10,408 nucleotides of DNA from Phoronis ovalis (taxonomy: Eukaryota > Phoronida > Phoronidae). Positions 9,211-10,408 of the stretch are shown here, piece after piece. Location of the stretch: contig JAOXYB010063957.1 of assembly GCA_028565635.1 (NCBI GenBank), forward strand, positions 1 to 10,408, written 5' to 3'. The notes beneath the pieces are model-generated. The model was not told the origin of the DNA and made no database searches. It worked only from the letters and a program-made list of their open reading frames with translations. The number at the start of each line of letters is the position of its first letter. Position 1 is the first letter of the stretch. The position numbers and the translations under genes are program-made.

Positions 9211-9637
9211 CCCCGGGGGGTCACTCCAAAAGATTATATACGAGTATGGTAGGCACAAAAAAATGAAAAATCCCTGCCCGGTAGACGAATTTTGAAAAAT
9301 ACCTACTCCTTGAAAAAAAAATCATCAAAAAATCTACCCCTTGACCAGAATATAAGGGAAAATATCCCTGTAACAGTCCCCTGCAATGATATCATATTCA
9401 ACATTTAAGGCAGTTTCCTGGGCACTTTCTTTGCCGGTTTCTTTGAAATTTATGAACAAACGTACCCTTTAAAGCGGAGAGATAGATCTTGAGTTAGATA
9501 CCAGACGCTTGACCCGGACAAGGTAAAATAAATAGCAAAAAAGCACCCCTTGACCCGGATGCTGTGCCGAAATGGAGACCCCTTGAGCGCCGAGCTTCCC
9601 GTCATCACTTTTATATATATTGAGTGACCCCCCGGGG
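9211..9637. mobile_element. MITE-like palindromic element with 16-bp terminal inverted repeats
   Basis: The segment is bounded by perfect 16-bp inverted repeats, CCCCGGGGGGTCACTC at 9211-9226 and its complement at 9622-9637. It is 427 bp long with no coding potential, which fits a miniature inverted-repeat element. The inside holds degenerate repeats of a CCCCTTGACCCGGA-type motif (at about 9337, 9508, 9546 and 9579) and several TGAAAAAT or CAAAAAAT starts. I recall similar CCGGGGGGTCACTCC-ended sequences being frequent in genomes of bivalves, cnidarians and amphioxus, but I have not checked this. No clear target-site duplication is seen: the flanks are GTAAGAT on the left and TAGGAAC on the right. 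The strand is undefined. Confidence 0.7.
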
Positions 9638-9791
9638 TAGGAACTAGGCTTCAGATAATGCCCTTTCAAAAAAAAATGTTTTACCTACAATTGTGATTTT
9701 TCTGGTTATTGCATGTTCATAATCCTTACTGACACTTTTCTAAAATTTGCACTTTAATTAATTTTATATATGTTTTCATCTATATTTTTAG

Positions 9792-10077
9792 GGTTTGTGC
9801 CTCAATTCCGTAGGTCCTACATTAATAGATTTACGGCAGCTCACACAGACTGGAGTAGAGACATCGGCTTACATCTTCGTTGCTCAGAGCATTGGTTTTT
9901 TCATCGGTTCTATTGCTGCCAAACCAATGTTGGAAAAATTCAACAAAGAATTGCTTATGTGTATGGTTCTAGTGTTACAGGCGCTAGCAACAATTCTGAT
10001 TCCTGCCTTTCCTAACATAATTCTGATGTGTCTAGCATTCTGTGGACAAGGATTTGCCATTGGTGTGGCTGGAATAG
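9792..10077 (+). CDS. MFS transporter (MFSD4/NaGLT1-like), exon encoding TM1-TM4
   Basis: This exon encodes 95 codons plus one base of a sugar-transporter-like MFS protein. Its start GLCLNSVGPTLIDL resembles the end of TM1 in the MFSD4A/MFSD4B (NaGLT1) group, where a GPT-L-DL pattern is typical. It is followed by an ETSAYIFVAQSIGFFIGS segment (TM2, with the loop and small-residue pattern of MFS proteins), ELLMCMVLVLQALATILIPAF (TM3, here ended at F) and NIILMCLAFCGQGFAIGVAG (TM4). The acceptor is strong: TTTTCATCTATATTTTTAG ends at 9791. The donor is GTATAC at 10078, leaving phase 1, so the following exon begins two bases into a codon. Family members carry a G-x-D-T-G-G-N-like motif just after this point, consistent with the protein continuing in the next exon beyond the window. 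Members of this group are plasma-membrane solute carriers of about 450-500 residues, so roughly 146 codons are seen here. The substrate cannot be told from sequence. Confidence 0.85.
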
Positions 10078-10408
10078 GTATACAATTTTTAACGATGCCA
10101 ACAAAGTATATTATAAATACACTTTATGTTGAAATTAATATTATAAAGTGAGGGCATTTTTATCCAAAAATATGAAAAAAATGGGGACACATTTTCTAAA
10201 AAAAGTTATGAACACAGGTAAAGTCGAAAGACATTTTCGGCAAGGTGCGCACCCGTATTGTGAAGCTAATCAAGACGATTTTTAAACAATCAAAATTAAT
10301 TTATTGCCAATTACATAAATACCTTGGACAAAGCATTCATCTCGGCCGAAACATTCATTCACATGTGCCTCAAAATTTGAACAAAAATGTGCACTTGCTA
10401 CAATACAA
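10078..10408 (+). other. Start of the next transporter intron
   Basis: The reading frame of the preceding exon remains open to 10151, but from 10078 it turns from membrane-helix sequence into AT-rich residues (Ile, Asn, Lys). This fits intron read-through after the GTATAC donor. No further exon is visible to the window end. A weak AAAATGGGGACACATTTTCTAA at about 10179-10200 resembles the dispersed repeat unit. Confidence 0.6.

Larger units (their letters stand above)
5390..9791 (+). other. Intron of the MFS transporter gene (4402 bp)
   Basis: The intron begins GTAAGT and ends in TTTTTAG, a canonical GT-AG pair, and joins two phase-0 exon ends so that TM1 of the transporter is restored. It carries most of the mobile DNA in this window: a truncated antisense Ty3/Gypsy element, one dispersed 33-bp-period repeat and a MITE-like palindromic element. 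From 5390 to 6508 I see no gene, only AT-rich DNA with a small C-rich patch at about 6188-6210. From 7753 to 9210 I see no convincing gene. Confidence 0.75.

Noticed and set aside
9469-9669. 66-codon minus-strand frame inside the palindromic element
   Set aside because: It runs through the degenerate internal repeats and out across the terminal repeat, so it is a by-product of the element's sequence.
9770-10015. 81-codon + strand frame overlapping the transporter exon
   Set aside because: It is an out-of-frame shadow of the exon at 9792-10077. The other frame carries the membrane helices and the MFS pattern.
1-10408. CRISPR arrays, bacterial operons, tRNA or rRNA genes
   Set aside because: No spaced direct repeats of CRISPR type, no Shine-Dalgarno-led gene runs and no recognisable tRNA box pairs were found. 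The window is eukaryotic in character.

Overview
This is animal genomic DNA, AT-rich by eye, with real genes broken up by long introns and scattered decayed repeats. There are no operons, Shine-Dalgarno sites or dense open frames. The style (a multi-exon transporter, an invertebrate-type Ty3/Gypsy fragment, a CCCCGGGGGGTCACTC-ended short palindromic element, poly-C tandem repeats) suggests a marine invertebrate, most likely a bivalve mollusc. That assignment is inference and no search was run.

The only well-supported host gene is a major facilitator superfamily transporter on the + strand, related to the MFSD4 / sodium-dependent glucose transporter 1 (NaGLT1) group. Two exons are visible: 5237-5389 (acidic cytosolic N-terminus and start of TM1) and 9792-10077 (rest of TM1 through TM4). 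They join in phase 0 across a 4.4 kb intron with clean GTAAGT and polypyrimidine-AG signals. The second exon ends in phase 1, so the gene runs past the right edge. An earlier exon may lie upstream.

Region by region: 1-2951 is AT-rich non-coding DNA with a three-copy 33-bp poly-C tandem repeat at 151-249. At 2952-3274 there is a 117-bp inverted repeat with an 89-bp loop. Its two arms are diverged copies of one unrecognised coding fragment, and the right copy opens into a 101-codon frame (3162-3467). 3468-5212 is non-coding with a G-rich patch and one copy of a dispersed repeat. The large intron (5390-9791) holds a truncated Ty3/Gypsy retrotransposon in antisense orientation (LTR, primer binding site, broken gag; 6509-7464), a second copy of the dispersed repeat (7660-7752), a TATA-like motif next to a GC palindrome (8780-8830), and a 427-bp MITE-like element with perfect 16-bp terminal inverted repeats (9211-9637). 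From 10078 to the end is the start of the next intron.

Nothing here is a confirmed novel system. The most unusual object is the inverted repeat. Its nine arm-to-arm differences fall six on third codon positions, three on first and none on second in one shared frame, which suggests descent from a protein-coding sequence that was duplicated head-to-head.
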